Positions 6,761 to 14,597 of a stretch of DNA of 41,918 bases are shown here, in pieces. Below the pieces are notes generated by a model. That model made no database searches. It saw only the letters and a program-made list of their open reading frames with translations, and had not been told where the DNA came from. Made by a program: the position numbers and the translations under genes. Within the stretch, counting starts at the first letter, position 1, and each line of letters starts with the position of its first letter. This DNA comes from JANQEA01 sp964466035. Its GTDB lineage: Bacteria; Bipolaricaulota; Bipolaricaulia; UBA7950; UBA9294. Location: NCBI GenBank assembly GCA_964466035.1, contig CAYXLR010000018.1:1-41918 (forward strand). The letters are read 5' to 3'.

Positions 6761-7461
6761 GTAGCACGTTTCTGATCGGTGTGGGCGTGATGCTCGTCCT
6801 GATGATCGCTGCCGCGTTGATCTTCCCCGAGCAGATCACCACCGAAGCGCCGCTCGATCTGGAGGCCTCGGTGCCTTCGGCCTCGGTGCCGGTGGCGGAG
6901 CCGGAGGAGGAAGTCGAGCCCGAGGAACCGACCGAGGTGCCCGGAATCCCGATCGAACCGGTCGCCGTCGTGCCGGTCGCGATCGACGGGGCGGTCTTCC
7001 CCGGGGAGTACGCGCACCGGACGGACGCCGGCGGGTTCGAGGTGCACTGGTCGAACGACATCAACTACCTTCGCGTCGGGCTGGTGAGCCCGGGGACCGG
7101 GTACGTGGCGATCGGGTTCGACCCGGACCACAGGATGAAGGGAGCGGACTTCATCATCGCCGCGGTGGAGGACGGGCGGTTGTTGATCCGCGACGACTAC
7201 GGAGACGGATCGGTCCGCCACACCGCGGACACGCTCCTCGGCGGGACGGACGACATCATCGAAGCGGCGGGCAGCGAGCGGAACGGAGGGACGACGGTCG
7301 AGTTCGTGGTCCCGCTGGCCACGCGCGACGAGTACGACAAGACGCTCGTTCCCGGACGGACCTACCACATTCTCGTTGCCTACCACAACACGAGCGACAG
7401 CTTCGCCGCACAACACAGCCGGCGGGGCTCGGGGACGATGCGCCTCGACCCGGCGCGGTAG
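6757..7461 (+). CDS. membrane-anchored DOMON-domain protein (first of tandem pair)
   Basis: The 234-residue protein has an N-terminal anchor (residues 4-23, FLIGVGVMLVLMIAAALIF), a Glu/Pro/Val-rich linker (~28-75) and a C-terminal DOMON domain (~76-230). DOMON signatures are EYAHRTDAGGFEVHWSND, YLRVGLVSPGTGYVAIGFDP, HRMKGADFIIAAVEDG and TVEFVVPLATRDEYDK. In heme-binding DOMON domains a Met after the GWVAIGF strand and a His near the C-terminus ligate heme b; Met127 and His210 or His220 are at the right places. TTG 6757 is chosen because the downstream paralogue starts the same way at the same distance from its anchor. The heme domain would face the periplasm and could take part in electron transfer. 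Confidence 0.8.
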   Translation: MSSTFLIGVGVMLVLMIAAALIFPEQITTEAPLDLEASVPSASVPVAEPEEEVEPEEPTEVPGIPIEPVAVVPVAIDGAVFPGEYAHRTDAGGFEVHWSNDINYLRVGLVSPGTGYVAIGFDPDHRMKGADFIIAAVEDGRLLIRDDYGDGSVRHTADTLLGGTDDIIEAAGSERNGGTTVEFVVPLATRDEYDKTLVPGRTYHILVAYHNTSDSFAAQHSRRGSGTMRLDPAR

Positions 7462-7502
7462 ACGCCCGATCGGCACCGCCGCGTGCGCCGTGGCGATGTC
7501 TG

Positions 7503-7531
7503 TTGTACGACGCCGGACGATGGCCTACAGT
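7503..7531 (+). promoter_or_regulatory. possible promoter of the second DOMON gene
   Basis: TTGTAC (7503-7508), a 17-base spacer and TACAGT (7526-7531) precede the ATG at 7565. The -35 matches only at TTG; the -10 matches four of six. The same -10 sequence recurs before the gene at 13327. Confidence 0.35.
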
Positions 7532-7564
7532 TCTTGATGCCTGACGGAAGAGAGGAGGGGAACC

Positions 7565-8293
7565 ATGAACAACACGTGGCTGATCATTTTCGGCGTCCTC
7601 GCGGTCGGATTCGCCGTCTTCTTGCTGCTGCCTCACCTGCTGCCCGAACGGGAGCCGGCGCCCGAGGTCCCGGCCGTCGTCGAGGTGGAGCCGGACGCGG
7701 CGGAAGAAGAAGCCGTTGAGGTCGAGCCGGCCGCGGAGGAGGAAACGGCCGAGACAGCGGAGGAAGCCGAACCGAAGGCCGAGCCCGAGGTCGCTCCGGC
7801 GACCGGCTATTCGATCGACGGTGCGATCGGGGCGACCGAGTACGCGCACAGCACCGTGGTCGCCGGCGTCGAGGTCTCCTGGACGAACGACGCGACGTAT
7901 CTTCGCGTTGGACTGGTCGCGCCCGGAACCGGGTACGTGGCGATCGGGTTCGATCCCGTCCGCCAGATGGAGGGAGCGAACTTCATCCTCGGCTACGTCG
8001 AGGACGGCAAGGGGTACTTCCGCGACGACTTCGGGACCGAGCCGACGGCCCACATGGCGGACGTCGATCGCGGCGGCGTGGACAACATCGTCTCCTCGGC
8101 CGGCGCCGAATGGACCGATCGGACGATCCTCGAGTTCATCATCCCGCTCGACTCGGGCGACGAGATGGACAAACCGCTCGTTCCCGGCGGCACGTACACG
8201 GTCCTGCTCGCCTATCACGACCTGCAGGACGGCTTCACGGCGCGCCACAGCCGGCGCGGGACCGGTCAGATCCAACTCGACGCGGCGCCGTAG
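7565..8293 (+). CDS. membrane-anchored DOMON-domain protein (second of tandem pair)
   Basis: This 242-residue paralogue of the preceding gene starts at ATG 7565 behind GAGGAGG. It has an anchor helix (LIIFGVLAVGFAVFLLLP), a longer and strongly acidic linker (~30-80, runs of Glu with Ala and Pro) and a DOMON domain (~82-240). The domain is near-identical in pattern to its neighbour: YLRVGLVAPGTGYVAIGFDP, RQMEGANFILGYVEDG, LEFIIPLDSGDEMDK and ARHSRRGTGQI. The Met in RQMEGA (Met135) and the C-terminal His residues are retained as possible heme ligands. The high shared identity in the domain and the divergent linkers indicate a local duplication. A separate promoter-like sequence lies between the two, so they may be regulated independently. 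Confidence 0.85.
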   Translation: MNNTWLIIFGVLAVGFAVFLLLPHLLPEREPAPEVPAVVEVEPDAAEEEAVEVEPAAEEETAETAEEAEPKAEPEVAPATGYSIDGAIGATEYAHSTVVAGVEVSWTNDATYLRVGLVAPGTGYVAIGFDPVRQMEGANFILGYVEDGKGYFRDDFGTEPTAHMADVDRGGVDNIVSSAGAEWTDRTILEFIIPLDSGDEMDKPLVPGGTYTVLLAYHDLQDGFTARHSRRGTGQIQLDAAP

Positions 8294-8424
8294 GCTCGCC
8301 GGCGCCATGCCTCAGATCTACGGCGAGTGCGGATACGAGATCCATCGGGAAGACGCTCCTCCTCAATCGAAGGACGTGGGGGCTCGGCTACGCGATCGAT
8401 CCGGCGGCCGAGCTCCGGATCGCC

Positions 8425-8943
8425 TCAAGCCAGCGCGTCGACGATCGCGCGGCAGAACGCCGGGAGGTCCCCCGGGGTTCGCGACGTGATCAGGTTTCCG
8501 TCGACGACGACCTCCTCGTCGACCCACTCCGCGCCGGCGTTGACCATGTCGTCGCGGATCGAGCGGACCGACGTGGCGCGCTTCCCTTCGACGATGCCGG
8601 CGGAGATCCCGACCCATCCGGCGTGACAGATCATCGCGACGATCTTCCCCTGCGCGTTCACGTCGCGGACGAGGTCGATCAGATCCTCGTGAACCCGCAT
8701 CCTGTCCGGGGCGTATCCGCCGGGGATGATCAGGGCCGACAGGTCGTCGGCCGAGGTCTCGTCGGCCGATGCGTCGGCGGTCATCGGGTAACCGCGCTTC
8801 CCCGTGTACCGCTTCCCCTTCTCCTTCCCGATCACGACGACCTCCGCTCCGGCCTCTCGCAGCCGGAGGTGCGGATACCACAGCTCGATGTCTTCGTACT
8901 GATCCTCGACCAGGATTCCGACGGTCCGACCTTGCAGGTTCAT
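8425..8943 (-). CDS. DJ-1/PfpI family protein (PfpI/YhbO-type)
   Basis: The 172-residue protein covers one whole DJ-1/PfpI domain and starts at ATG 8943 behind GAGGAGG. Motifs are the opening GRTVGILVEDQYEDIELWYP (acidic residue of the active site in EDQYEDIE), ALIIPGGYAPDRMR, and the nucleophile elbow IVAMICHAGW with the reactive Cys followed by His. The end block DLPAFCRAIVDALA is typical. Members act as stress-linked glyoxalases, deglycases or intracellular peptidases and form oligomers in the cytoplasm. No signal peptide. It is divergent from nothing obvious and stands alone between the DOMON pair and a barrel-like gene. Confidence 0.85.
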   Translation of the reverse strand: MNLQGRTVGILVEDQYEDIELWYPHLRLREAGAEVVVIGKEKGKRYTGKRGYPMTADASADETSADDLSALIIPGGYAPDRMRVHEDLIDLVRDVNAQGKIVAMICHAGWVGISAGIVEGKRATSVRSIRDDMVNAGAEWVDEEVVVDGNLITSRTPGDLPAFCRAIVDALA

Positions 8944-9013
8944 GTCGCCTCCTCGTGTTGTGGAGTCGGGTACTCCCCGACGCGGGCGATTCCGGATCGA
9001 GCCCGTCGCTCGG

Positions 9014-9664
9014 CTACGGCACGTACCGGAGGAACGCGGAATACGTCGGCAGGACGAGCAGGTCGTCGGTGATCCGCCCGATCGGATCCTCGAACTGCGT
9101 CGTGTCGATGATCACCGGTTGGAGCGTGAGTCGGGCCTGGATCGCCGTCGTCGTGAAGCCTTGCCACTCGCCGTGGAGATGGACCGCCGGGAGCTCGGCC
9201 AGCGGCAGGATTTTCCACCCTCCGATCTGCCGAGCGAACGTGATCAGCGGGAACGACAGGCCCGCCTCGCCGACGAGATCGGCGAAGGGGTCCGTTCGTG
9301 CGGACGCGTGCGCGAAGCTGCCGATGACGGTCCGTACGAGCGTCTCTTCGGTCTCGAACCGCCAGAACATGTTGAGTCCCGCGCCGACGGTGAACGGCCC
9401 CGAGAGGTCCTGGTAGAACGAGAACGTCGCGCCGAGGCTCGACGGGGCGGAGTCGACCAGTGCGACCACCTCGACGCGGCTCGAAGGGCCGACCGCCGCG
9501 CCGACGCCCAGCGAAAGGGAGAGTCCCCAAGACCGCCGACCGTCCTCCGTTTCCAAGGCGGGATTCAGGTGAAACCCGAGTGAGATCGAATCGAGCTCCA
9601 CGGCGTTCGCCGCGGGGGCGATCAGGAGCCACGCCGTCACCGCAACGAGAAAGGCCTTCTTCAT
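9014..9664 (-). CDS. exported beta-rich (outer-membrane-like) protein, unknown function
   Basis: ATG 9664 follows AAAGGGGGAACC and opens a clear signal peptide (MKKAFLVAVTAWLLIAPAANA, cleaved before VELDS). The 195-residue mature part alternates hydrophobic and polar residues: SISLGFHLNPALE, WGLSLSLGVGAAVG, ATFSFYQDL, FTVGAGLNMFWRFE and AGLSFPLITFARQ. That is the texture of a small outer-membrane barrel. It ends in FLRYVP, not the common terminal Phe. The same AAAGGGGGAAC leader precedes the outer-membrane-like gene at 37409. No family recognised. Confidence 0.6.
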   Translation of the reverse strand: MKKAFLVAVTAWLLIAPAANAVELDSISLGFHLNPALETEDGRRSWGLSLSLGVGAAVGPSSRVEVVALVDSAPSSLGATFSFYQDLSGPFTVGAGLNMFWRFETEETLVRTVIGSFAHASARTDPFADLVGEAGLSFPLITFARQIGGWKILPLAELPAVHLHGEWQGFTTTAIQARLTLQPVIIDTTQFEDPIGRITDDLLVLPTYSAFLRYVP

Positions 9665-9764
9665 GGTTCCCCCTTTCATCCCATCGGTTCGCCTTCCCAT
9701 CGATCGCCGGTCCTCGCCATTCTAGCGAGGCCCGCCCGAATTCCAACACCGAATTGGCGGTCGT

Positions 9765-10175
9765 TCATCCTTCGCGATCGGCCCGGGAAACGAGGAGGGT
9801 GTTTCCGCGAACTCCGACGATCTCGACGTCGTCGTGCCTGGTCACGGTTCTCCCGTCGGCGGACCGGGCGGACCAGATCTCCCCGTCGAGCTTGATCTGC
9901 CCCTCCGGGCGCAGGGGGGTCTCCGCCCGTGCGATTCGCCCGATGAGGTCCTCCGCTCCGAGCCGTGCCGGACGGCGGAACGCCCGCCGGAGAAACAGAA
10001 CGTAGTAGACCGCGGACGCGAGCGCCTTGACGAGCGGGAGGCCGACGAGCAGCCAGACCGGGACCCGTATGAACGATGCGACGATCGCGAGGACGGCGAC
10101 CAAGACCGCGACCTCGGCGACCTCGCGGGCAGCGTACGCGTGCCAGCCTCGGGAGGTCGTCCGCCGTGCAGTCAT
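9765..10175 (-). CDS. NfeD-like membrane protein
   Basis: The 136-residue product has two membrane helices close together (about residues 17-36 and 40-62, VAVLVAVLAIVASFIRVPVWLLVGLPLVK and ALASAVYYVLFLRRAF, overlapping in one hydrophobic block) and a C-terminal soluble OB-like domain (~75-135). That domain reads LIGRIARAETPLRPEGQIKLDGEIWSARS in pieces and ends VEIVGVRGNTLLVSRAD, the standard NfeD C-terminal pattern (G-x-V-x-L-G-E-x-W-x-A). The ATG at 10175 overlaps the TGA of the cytochrome gene (ATGA), so it is translationally coupled. NfeD proteins usually partner with stomatins or peptidases; here the partner is a molybdenum oxidoreductase module, which is unusual. Confidence 0.75.
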   Translation of the reverse strand: MTARRTTSRGWHAYAAREVAEVAVLVAVLAIVASFIRVPVWLLVGLPLVKALASAVYYVLFLRRAFRRPARLGAEDLIGRIARAETPLRPEGQIKLDGEIWSARSADGRTVTRHDDVEIVGVRGNTLLVSRADREG

Positions 10176-10492
10176 CCCTGAAGCGTGAGGTACGATCCGA
10201 ACGCGACCAGTCCCAGTCCCGCCCCGACGGCGGCGAGCGCCCCGTCGAGCCACCGTCCGGCGATCCGTCGCTTGGCGAGGGCGCGTCGGATCCACGGGAA
10301 CCCGTGGATGACGAACGCGGCGAGCGTTATCGGTTGGATGATCGAATGGATCCTGAACGCGGTGGCCCGGCCGAGGATCCCGCTGAACAGCCGCCAGTGA
10401 ATCATGGCGTAGCCGGTGAGGAATTGCAGCAGCAACAACGGAATCAGGAGCCAGGCAGCCGTGCGCTGGAACCGTCGCCAGAGGAGTCTCAT
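10172..10492 (-). CDS. small heme-b-type membrane subunit, likely partner of the molybdopterin oxidoreductase
   Basis: The 106-residue protein has three hydrophobic helices: AWLLIPLLLLQFLTGYAMIHW, SIIQPITLAAFVIHGFPWI and ALAAVGAGLGLVAFGSYLTL. Histidines sit at helix positions suited to heme: one in MIHW, one in RIHS and one 14 residues later in VIHG. This arrangement, directly behind a sulfite-oxidase-fold gene, matches the YedZ/MsrQ-like role of passing electrons to the molybdenum enzyme, although the sequence is shorter than MsrQ. ATG 10492 is the first Met before the hydrophobic core; its Shine-Dalgarno is poor, so the start is uncertain. It starts 47 bases after the oxidoreductase stop and ends overlapping the NfeD-like start. 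Confidence 0.65.
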   Translation of the reverse strand: MRLLWRRFQRTAAWLLIPLLLLQFLTGYAMIHWRLFSGILGRATAFRIHSIIQPITLAAFVIHGFPWIRRALAKRRIAGRWLDGALAAVGAGLGLVAFGSYLTLQG

Positions 10493-10539
10493 CTCGATCG
10501 TTCGCCCTTCCCCATCCTGCCCGATGGTGACGGGCTTTT

Positions 10540-11286
10540 CTAGTCGCCGAGCTTCGGGCCGTCGACGTCCCCCTTGTTGCTGTAGCCGCGGGACTCCCAG
10601 AATCCTCGGTACGACGGATCGTCGGTGAGCTCGATGCGAACGATCCACTTGATCCACTTGTACCCCCACTTCTCCTCGGCGACCAGCTCGAACGGGAAGC
10701 CGTTCTTCGGCGGAAGGGTGATCCCGTTGATCCTATCGGCGATGATCAGATTCCGCTCGAGGATGGAGTCGAGCGGCAGAGATGTCGTGTACCCGTCCGC
10801 GGCGTGGAAGATGACGGTGTTCGCCTCCTCCAGGGGGCCGGCCTGCTCGAACAGCCGCGCCAGTGGAATCCCCTCCCACAGCGCCTTCACCGACCATCCT
10901 TCGACGCAGTGGATCGTGACGAGCTTCGCCAGATGCTCCATCTCGAGCAGCGCGGGATAGCTCCACGACATCGGTCGATCCACGAGCCCGTCGAGCACCA
11001 AGGTGTACGTCGCTTCGTCGACGTACTGGACGCCCTTGATCGAGTTCTCGCGGAAATCGTCGACCGAGCCGAGACGCTCTCCCTGGTACTCGCGAATCTC
11101 CACCTCTTCGACCGGCGTCCCCTGTGCGGCGGCCGCGATGGGACCCAAGTACTCGCCTACCTCGACTTGATCGACTTTCGTCTCGTCGGCGACCGCCGCG
11201 AGCGCGGCGACCAGCGCGGCGACGATCAACGCAACGCCGAGCCCTATCCGCACGGGGCGAAACCCCGTCGATCGGTTGGATCGCAT
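10540..11286 (-). CDS. exported molybdopterin-dependent oxidoreductase (sulfite oxidase / MsrP fold)
   Basis: The 248-residue protein starts at ATG 11286 behind AAGGAG. Residues ~13-33 form a hydrophobic export or anchor helix. The catalytic domain shows YTLVLDGLVDRPMSWSYPAL, then LVTIHCVEGWSVKALWEGIPL with Cys127 as the expected molybdenum ligand, VIFHAADGYTTSLPL, and GFPFELVAEEKWGYKWIKWIVRIEL, all in the order of the oxidoreductase molybdopterin-binding family (MsrP/YedY). That family reduces oxidised methionine or other sulfoxides, or oxidises sulfite. The N-terminus has no twin-arginine motif although folded cofactor enzymes normally use Tat; it reads RSNRSTGFRPVRIG. A small heme-b-type protein and an NfeD-like protein follow in the operon. 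Confidence 0.85.
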   Translation of the reverse strand: MRSNRSTGFRPVRIGLGVALIVAALVAALAAVADETKVDQVEVGEYLGPIAAAAQGTPVEEVEIREYQGERLGSVDDFRENSIKGVQYVDEATYTLVLDGLVDRPMSWSYPALLEMEHLAKLVTIHCVEGWSVKALWEGIPLARLFEQAGPLEEANTVIFHAADGYTTSLPLDSILERNLIIADRINGITLPPKNGFPFELVAEEKWGYKWIKWIVRIELTDDPSYRGFWESRGYSNKGDVDGPKLGD

Positions 11287-11378
11287 ACCCTCTCCTTCCG
11301 AGCAGGTTCTCGATGCGAACCTACCGCTTCGGTGTGAACTCGAAGTGAGTCCGATGTGGACGCGCGGTGAACGGCCGG

Positions 11379-11408
11379 TTGCTTCGCTCGCGGACGGTGT
11401 GGTGTAAT
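11379..11408 (+). promoter_or_regulatory. possible promoter for the GyrI-like gene
   Basis: TTGCTT (11379-11384), an 18-base spacer and TGTAAT (11403-11408, five of six) precede the ATG at 11462, leaving a leader of about 45 bases. The -35 matches only at TTG. Confidence 0.35.
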
Positions 11409-11461
11409 GTCGAGGCCGGATCGAAGGACGATCCTTGGCGCACGATTGAGGGGGAACTCGT

Positions 11462-12058
11462 ATGGAGACGATCGATCTCAAAGGGCGACACAAGGAGCTG
11501 TACACGGCGAAGGCGACGCCTCAAGAGGTTGCTGTGCCCGCGGGGGCCTTCCTCGCCGTCGAGGGGGTGGGCGAGCCGGGCGGGGAGGCGTATCAAGCGG
11601 CGATCGACGCGCTGTACGGCGTCGCTTACACGATGAAGTTCGCGTTGAAGGCGGCGGGCGTCCTCGACTTCAAGATCCCGAATCTGGAGTGCCTTTGGCT
11701 CTCCGATCCGAACGACACACCGCCGACGGAGTGGGAGTGGCACCTGTCGATCCGCGTTCCCGACCGGATCACCGCGGCGCAGGTGGCGGAGGCGATTCGA
11801 CAGGTCGAGGCGAAGAAGGGGATCGGCGCGTCGGTCGTTCGAAGGACCGATCGGGAAGGGGGTCGGGCGATCCAGATCCTGCACGTGGGCCCCTACGACA
11901 CCGTGACCGATTCGTACGAGAAGCTTCGCACCTACGCGCAAGGCAGGGGCCTCGACGTCGAAGGAACCGGCGTCGAGGTCTACCTCAGCGATCCGCGCCG
12001 GACGGCCCCGGAGAGGCTGAAGACGATCGTCCGCATGCCGCTGGCGTCCGCAACGTGA
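11462..12058 (+). CDS. GyrI-like small-molecule-binding domain protein
   Basis: A free-standing 198-residue GyrI-like domain. The family pattern is visible in FLAVEGVGEPGGEAYQAAID, ALYGVAYTMKFALKAAGVLDF, LECLW, EWEWHLSIRVPD, and AIQILHVGPYDTVTDSYEKLRTYAQGRGL. Proteins of this family bind drug-like or hydrophobic molecules in a pocket holding a conserved Glu; some hydrolyse them. No helix-turn-helix is attached, so it is probably not a regulator. ATG 11462 follows GAGGGGGAAC. It faces away from the molybdenum operon and converges with the beta-helix gene. Confidence 0.8.
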   Translation: METIDLKGRHKELYTAKATPQEVAVPAGAFLAVEGVGEPGGEAYQAAIDALYGVAYTMKFALKAAGVLDFKIPNLECLWLSDPNDTPPTEWEWHLSIRVPDRITAAQVAEAIRQVEAKKGIGASVVRRTDREGGRAIQILHVGPYDTVTDSYEKLRTYAQGRGLDVEGTGVEVYLSDPRRTAPERLKTIVRMPLASAT

Positions 12059-12089
12059 TCGAGGTGGGGGATTCCAGCGATTCGTTGTC

Positions 12090-13208
12090 TCAGTCGGAGT
12101 CGGGTCCAGCGGACTCCTCGCGCAAGAAGCCGGGCGGCCACAGCGAGCCGGGGTACGACGGGCAGAACGCCGCCTCGCGGTTCCCGTGCTCGACGGCGGG
12201 GCCCGGCACGACGTTCCCTTCGCCTTTGACCCACCCTTTGTACGGATTGGCCGGGTCGAATCCGCTGACGCACTCGGGGGCCGCGGCTCGGATTCCGACG
12301 CCAACGTTTCCGAGGATCGTGCAGCGGTAGAACTCCACGATCCCGTCCCGCTCGATCAGCACCCCGTCACGACCGTTTCCTCGGACGACCGACTCCGACA
12401 ATACGCCGCGGGACGAATCCGAGAACCAGAGCCCGCTGTCGGCGTTCCGGGCGACGGTACATCCTGTCAGATCGATCAGGGCGGCGTTGTGCGCCGCAAT
12501 CCCCTGTGCCGCGTTGTCGACGATCTCCGTGTCCGTCGCACGAAAACGAACGCCGTCCCATGCCCACACGCCGCACCAGTTGCCGGTGACGAGACATCCG
12601 GCGAGCGTGACCTCGGAGGCGTGCAGCGCGAGGATCCCGTGCGTCCCGTTGTCGGCGATCGTGCAGCGGCGGAGTTCGACCCGCGCGAAGTCCCATGTGT
12701 AGAGCCCGAACGTGTGGTTCTCCGCCAAGCGGCAGTTCTCGAGCACCAGTTTCGAACGCTCCGTCGCCCAGACACCGCACCAAGCGTTCCCGGTCGACGT
12801 CACGCCGATCAGCTCGACGGTGACGTCGTCCTCCGTCTGGATCCCGTGGCCGCGGAATCCTCGACCGCCGGTCACGGTCAAGCGTTCGATCCGAACCCGC
12901 ACGTCGTCTCCGACGATGCGGATTGCGGCACCGAAACCATCTCCAGAGACCGTCGTTCCCTCCGCGGCGCCTCGGAGCGTCACCGATCGGTCGATGACGA
13001 GGCTCCCGCGGAAGACACCGGCTCCGATCGAGACGACGTCTCCCGGTTCGGCGTCTTCGATCGCCGTCTGGATCGACTCGCTGACCGAGACCTCGAGGAC
13101 CGCTCCCTCACCGGGCACCGCTCCGGCGAGAAGAGCGGCGTGGATCCACACCGCCGCGAGCAGCAAGAGGGCCGCCGCTCCGCTTCGAAGGCACAGGCTC
13201 CGAGTCAT
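12090..13208 (-). CDS. secreted right-handed parallel beta-helix protein (NosD-like repeats)
   Basis: The 372-residue protein starts at ATG 13208 behind AAAGGAG and has a signal peptide (GAAALLLLAAVWIHAALLAGA). The pectate-lyase-type N-cap reads SIQTAIEDAEPGDVVSIGAGVFRGSLVID, followed by about ten coils of ~22-24 residues with the usual pattern G-V-x-x-x-x-x-x-V-x-L-x-x-C-x-x-x-x-N: examples are GVTSTGNAWCGVWATE, CRLAENHTFGLYTWD, CTIADNGTHGILALH and CTVARNADSGLWFSD. Asn and Cys ladders are regular. It probably binds or processes a polysaccharide outside the cell, but no catalytic residues are evident. The tail (VSGFDPANPYKGWVKGEG and after) lies outside the helix. Confidence 0.85.
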   Translation of the reverse strand: MTRSLCLRSGAAALLLLAAVWIHAALLAGAVPGEGAVLEVSVSESIQTAIEDAEPGDVVSIGAGVFRGSLVIDRSVTLRGAAEGTTVSGDGFGAAIRIVGDDVRVRIERLTVTGGRGFRGHGIQTEDDVTVELIGVTSTGNAWCGVWATERSKLVLENCRLAENHTFGLYTWDFARVELRRCTIADNGTHGILALHASEVTLAGCLVTGNWCGVWAWDGVRFRATDTEIVDNAAQGIAAHNAALIDLTGCTVARNADSGLWFSDSSRGVLSESVVRGNGRDGVLIERDGIVEFYRCTILGNVGVGIRAAAPECVSGFDPANPYKGWVKGEGNVVPGPAVEHGNREAAFCPSYPGSLWPPGFLREESAGPDSD

Positions 13209-13228
13209 GCAGGCTCCTTTTCGGACTC

Positions 13229-13234
13229 ATTCTA
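13229..13234 (-). promoter_or_regulatory. -10 element of the beta-helix gene
   Basis: Read on the minus strand this is TAGAAT (five of six), 20 bases before the ATG at 13208. No acceptable -35 lies at the normal distance. The same hexamer forms the -10 of the pcm and coiled-coil peptide genes. Confidence 0.4.
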
Positions 13235-13266
13235 CGCTGGCAAGCCGGGCTCGGGCGAGGCGGAGG

Positions 13267-13295
13267 TTGGAGCCCCGCCCGGTTCCGGCTACAGT
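13267..13295 (+). promoter_or_regulatory. possible promoter of the DUF3137-like/lemA/peptidase operon
   Basis: TTGGAG (13267-13272), 17 bases, then TACAGT (13290-13295), 31 bases before the ATG at 13327. The -35 matches only TTG, the -10 four of six. Confidence 0.35.
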
Positions 13296-13326
13296 CACGG
13301 CGGCGGCCCGAACGAGAGGAGGGCGC

Positions 13327-14001
13327 ATGGAAGGGCTGTACGTCATCGTTGCGATCGCCGTGATCGGGCTGCTCGCGTTCGGCCTGTGGCGGAGCGCCAA
13401 GCGGCGCAAGGAGCTGGCCGCCTGGGCCTCGGGGAAGGGATTGTCGTTTCGCCCGGGGCGGGACGCCGGATTCGACGAGCGGTATCGCGCCTTCGGCTGC
13501 CTGCGTCGCGGGCACAGCCGGTTCGCGCACAACATCGCGGAGGGGAACCGGAACGGTCGCAGGGTCGTCGCGTTCGACTATCACTACGTCACCGGCTCGG
13601 GGAAGAACCGGCAGACGCACCGCTTCTCGGCGGTCGTCCTCCACGGCGACGTCCGGTTGAAGCCGCTTCGGATCCGGTCGGAGAACGTCTTCGACCGGGT
13701 GACCGAGTTCTTCGGGATCGACGACATCGACTTCGAGTCGGCCGAGTTCAGTCGTGCGTTCTACGTCAAGTCCGCCGACAAGCGGTGGGCGTACGACGTG
13801 CTCCATCAACGGACGATGGAGTACCTTCTGGCGATGCCGCGCTTTTCGATCCAATTCGACGACCGCTGTGCGATCGCGTGGCGGAATCGCCGCTTCGGCG
13901 TCGAGACGTTCGAATCGGCGATCGGGGTGGTGGAGGGGATCCTCGACCGACTGCCGGAGTACGTGGTGCGGGGGCAACGAGACGGAAAGGAGCGCACATG
14001 A
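13327..14001 (+). CDS. membrane-anchored DUF3137-like protein in a lemA operon
   Basis: The 224-residue protein has one N-terminal helix (residues 4-21, LYVIVAIAVIGLLAFGLW) followed by a basic stretch (RSAKRRKEL) and a soluble domain that would face the cytoplasm. The domain contains GHSRFAHNIAEG, VVAFDYHYVTGSGKN, IDFESAEFSRAFYVKSADKRWAYDVL and a closing GVETFESAIGVVEGILDRLPEYV. The E-F-S-R-x-F-Y-V block followed by W-A-Y-D-V-L resembles DUF3137-type proteins often found beside lemA. ATG 13327 follows AGGAGG; the TGA overlaps the lemA ATG. Function unknown, probably linked to LemA in the envelope. Confidence 0.65.
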   Translation: MEGLYVIVAIAVIGLLAFGLWRSAKRRKELAAWASGKGLSFRPGRDAGFDERYRAFGCLRRGHSRFAHNIAEGNRNGRRVVAFDYHYVTGSGKNRQTHRFSAVVLHGDVRLKPLRIRSENVFDRVTEFFGIDDIDFESAEFSRAFYVKSADKRWAYDVLHQRTMEYLLAMPRFSIQFDDRCAIAWRNRRFGVETFESAIGVVEGILDRLPEYVVRGQRDGKERT

Positions 14002-14564
14002 TACCGGTCTACATCGTGGTGGGCGTCGTGGGCTTTCTGCTGCTCTACGGAGTCGGGACGTACAACAAGCTCGTCCGGCTCCGCCAGCACGTCCGCGAGA
14101 GCTGGTCGGCGATCGGCACGGAGCTGAAGCGCCGGTACGACCTGATCCCGAATCTGGTGGAGACGGTCAAGGGGTACGCGGCGCACGAGCGCGAGACGCT
14201 GCAAGCGGTGATCGACGCCCGCGCCCGCGCCGTGGCGTCGACCGGGACCCCGGACAAGCAGGCGCGGGACGAGAACGTCCTCGTCGGCGCGCTCCGGCAG
14301 CTGTTCGCCGTCGTCGAGTCGTACCCGGACCTGAAGGCGAATCGGAACTTCCTCCGGCTGCAGGAGGAGCTGACGGTCACCGAGGACCGGATCCAGGCGG
14401 CGCGCCGGTTCTACAACGCCAACGTCCGGGACCTGAACACGCGGATCGAGGTCTTCCCGTCGAACCTGATCGCGTCGATGTTCGGGTTCGCGCGGGAGGC
14501 GTTCTTCGAGATCGACGACGCCGAGCGCGCCGTGCCGCGGGTGAGCTTCGCGGACGCCGGCTAG
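13998..14564 (+). CDS. lemA: LemA family membrane protein
   Basis: A full-length 188-residue LemA protein: one N-terminal helix (residues 3-21) with the short exposed N-terminus, then a long helical bundle. Signatures are YNKLVRLRQHVRESWSAIGTELKRR cut by the familiar DLIPNLVETVKGYAAHE, then LRQLFAVVESYPDLKANRNFLRLQEEL and EDRIQAARRFYNANVRDLNTRIEVFPSNL. The usual ending FFEIDD is present. The ATG at 13998 overlaps the previous stop (ATGA) and has AAAGGAG five bases upstream. LemA proteins are envelope proteins of unclear role, often next to peptidases, as here. Confidence 0.92.
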   Translation: MIPVYIVVGVVGFLLLYGVGTYNKLVRLRQHVRESWSAIGTELKRRYDLIPNLVETVKGYAAHERETLQAVIDARARAVASTGTPDKQARDENVLVGALRQLFAVVESYPDLKANRNFLRLQEELTVTEDRIQAARRFYNANVRDLNTRIEVFPSNLIASMFGFAREAFFEIDDAERAVPRVSFADAG

Positions 14565-14597
14565 CCGACGCCGGCAAGTCGAAAGAGGGGAGATCGG

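Noticed and set aside
8307..8489. small plus-strand frame starting MPQIYGECGYE after the second DOMON gene
   Set aside because: No Shine-Dalgarno, and it soon turns into an Arg-rich shadow of the PfpI gene.
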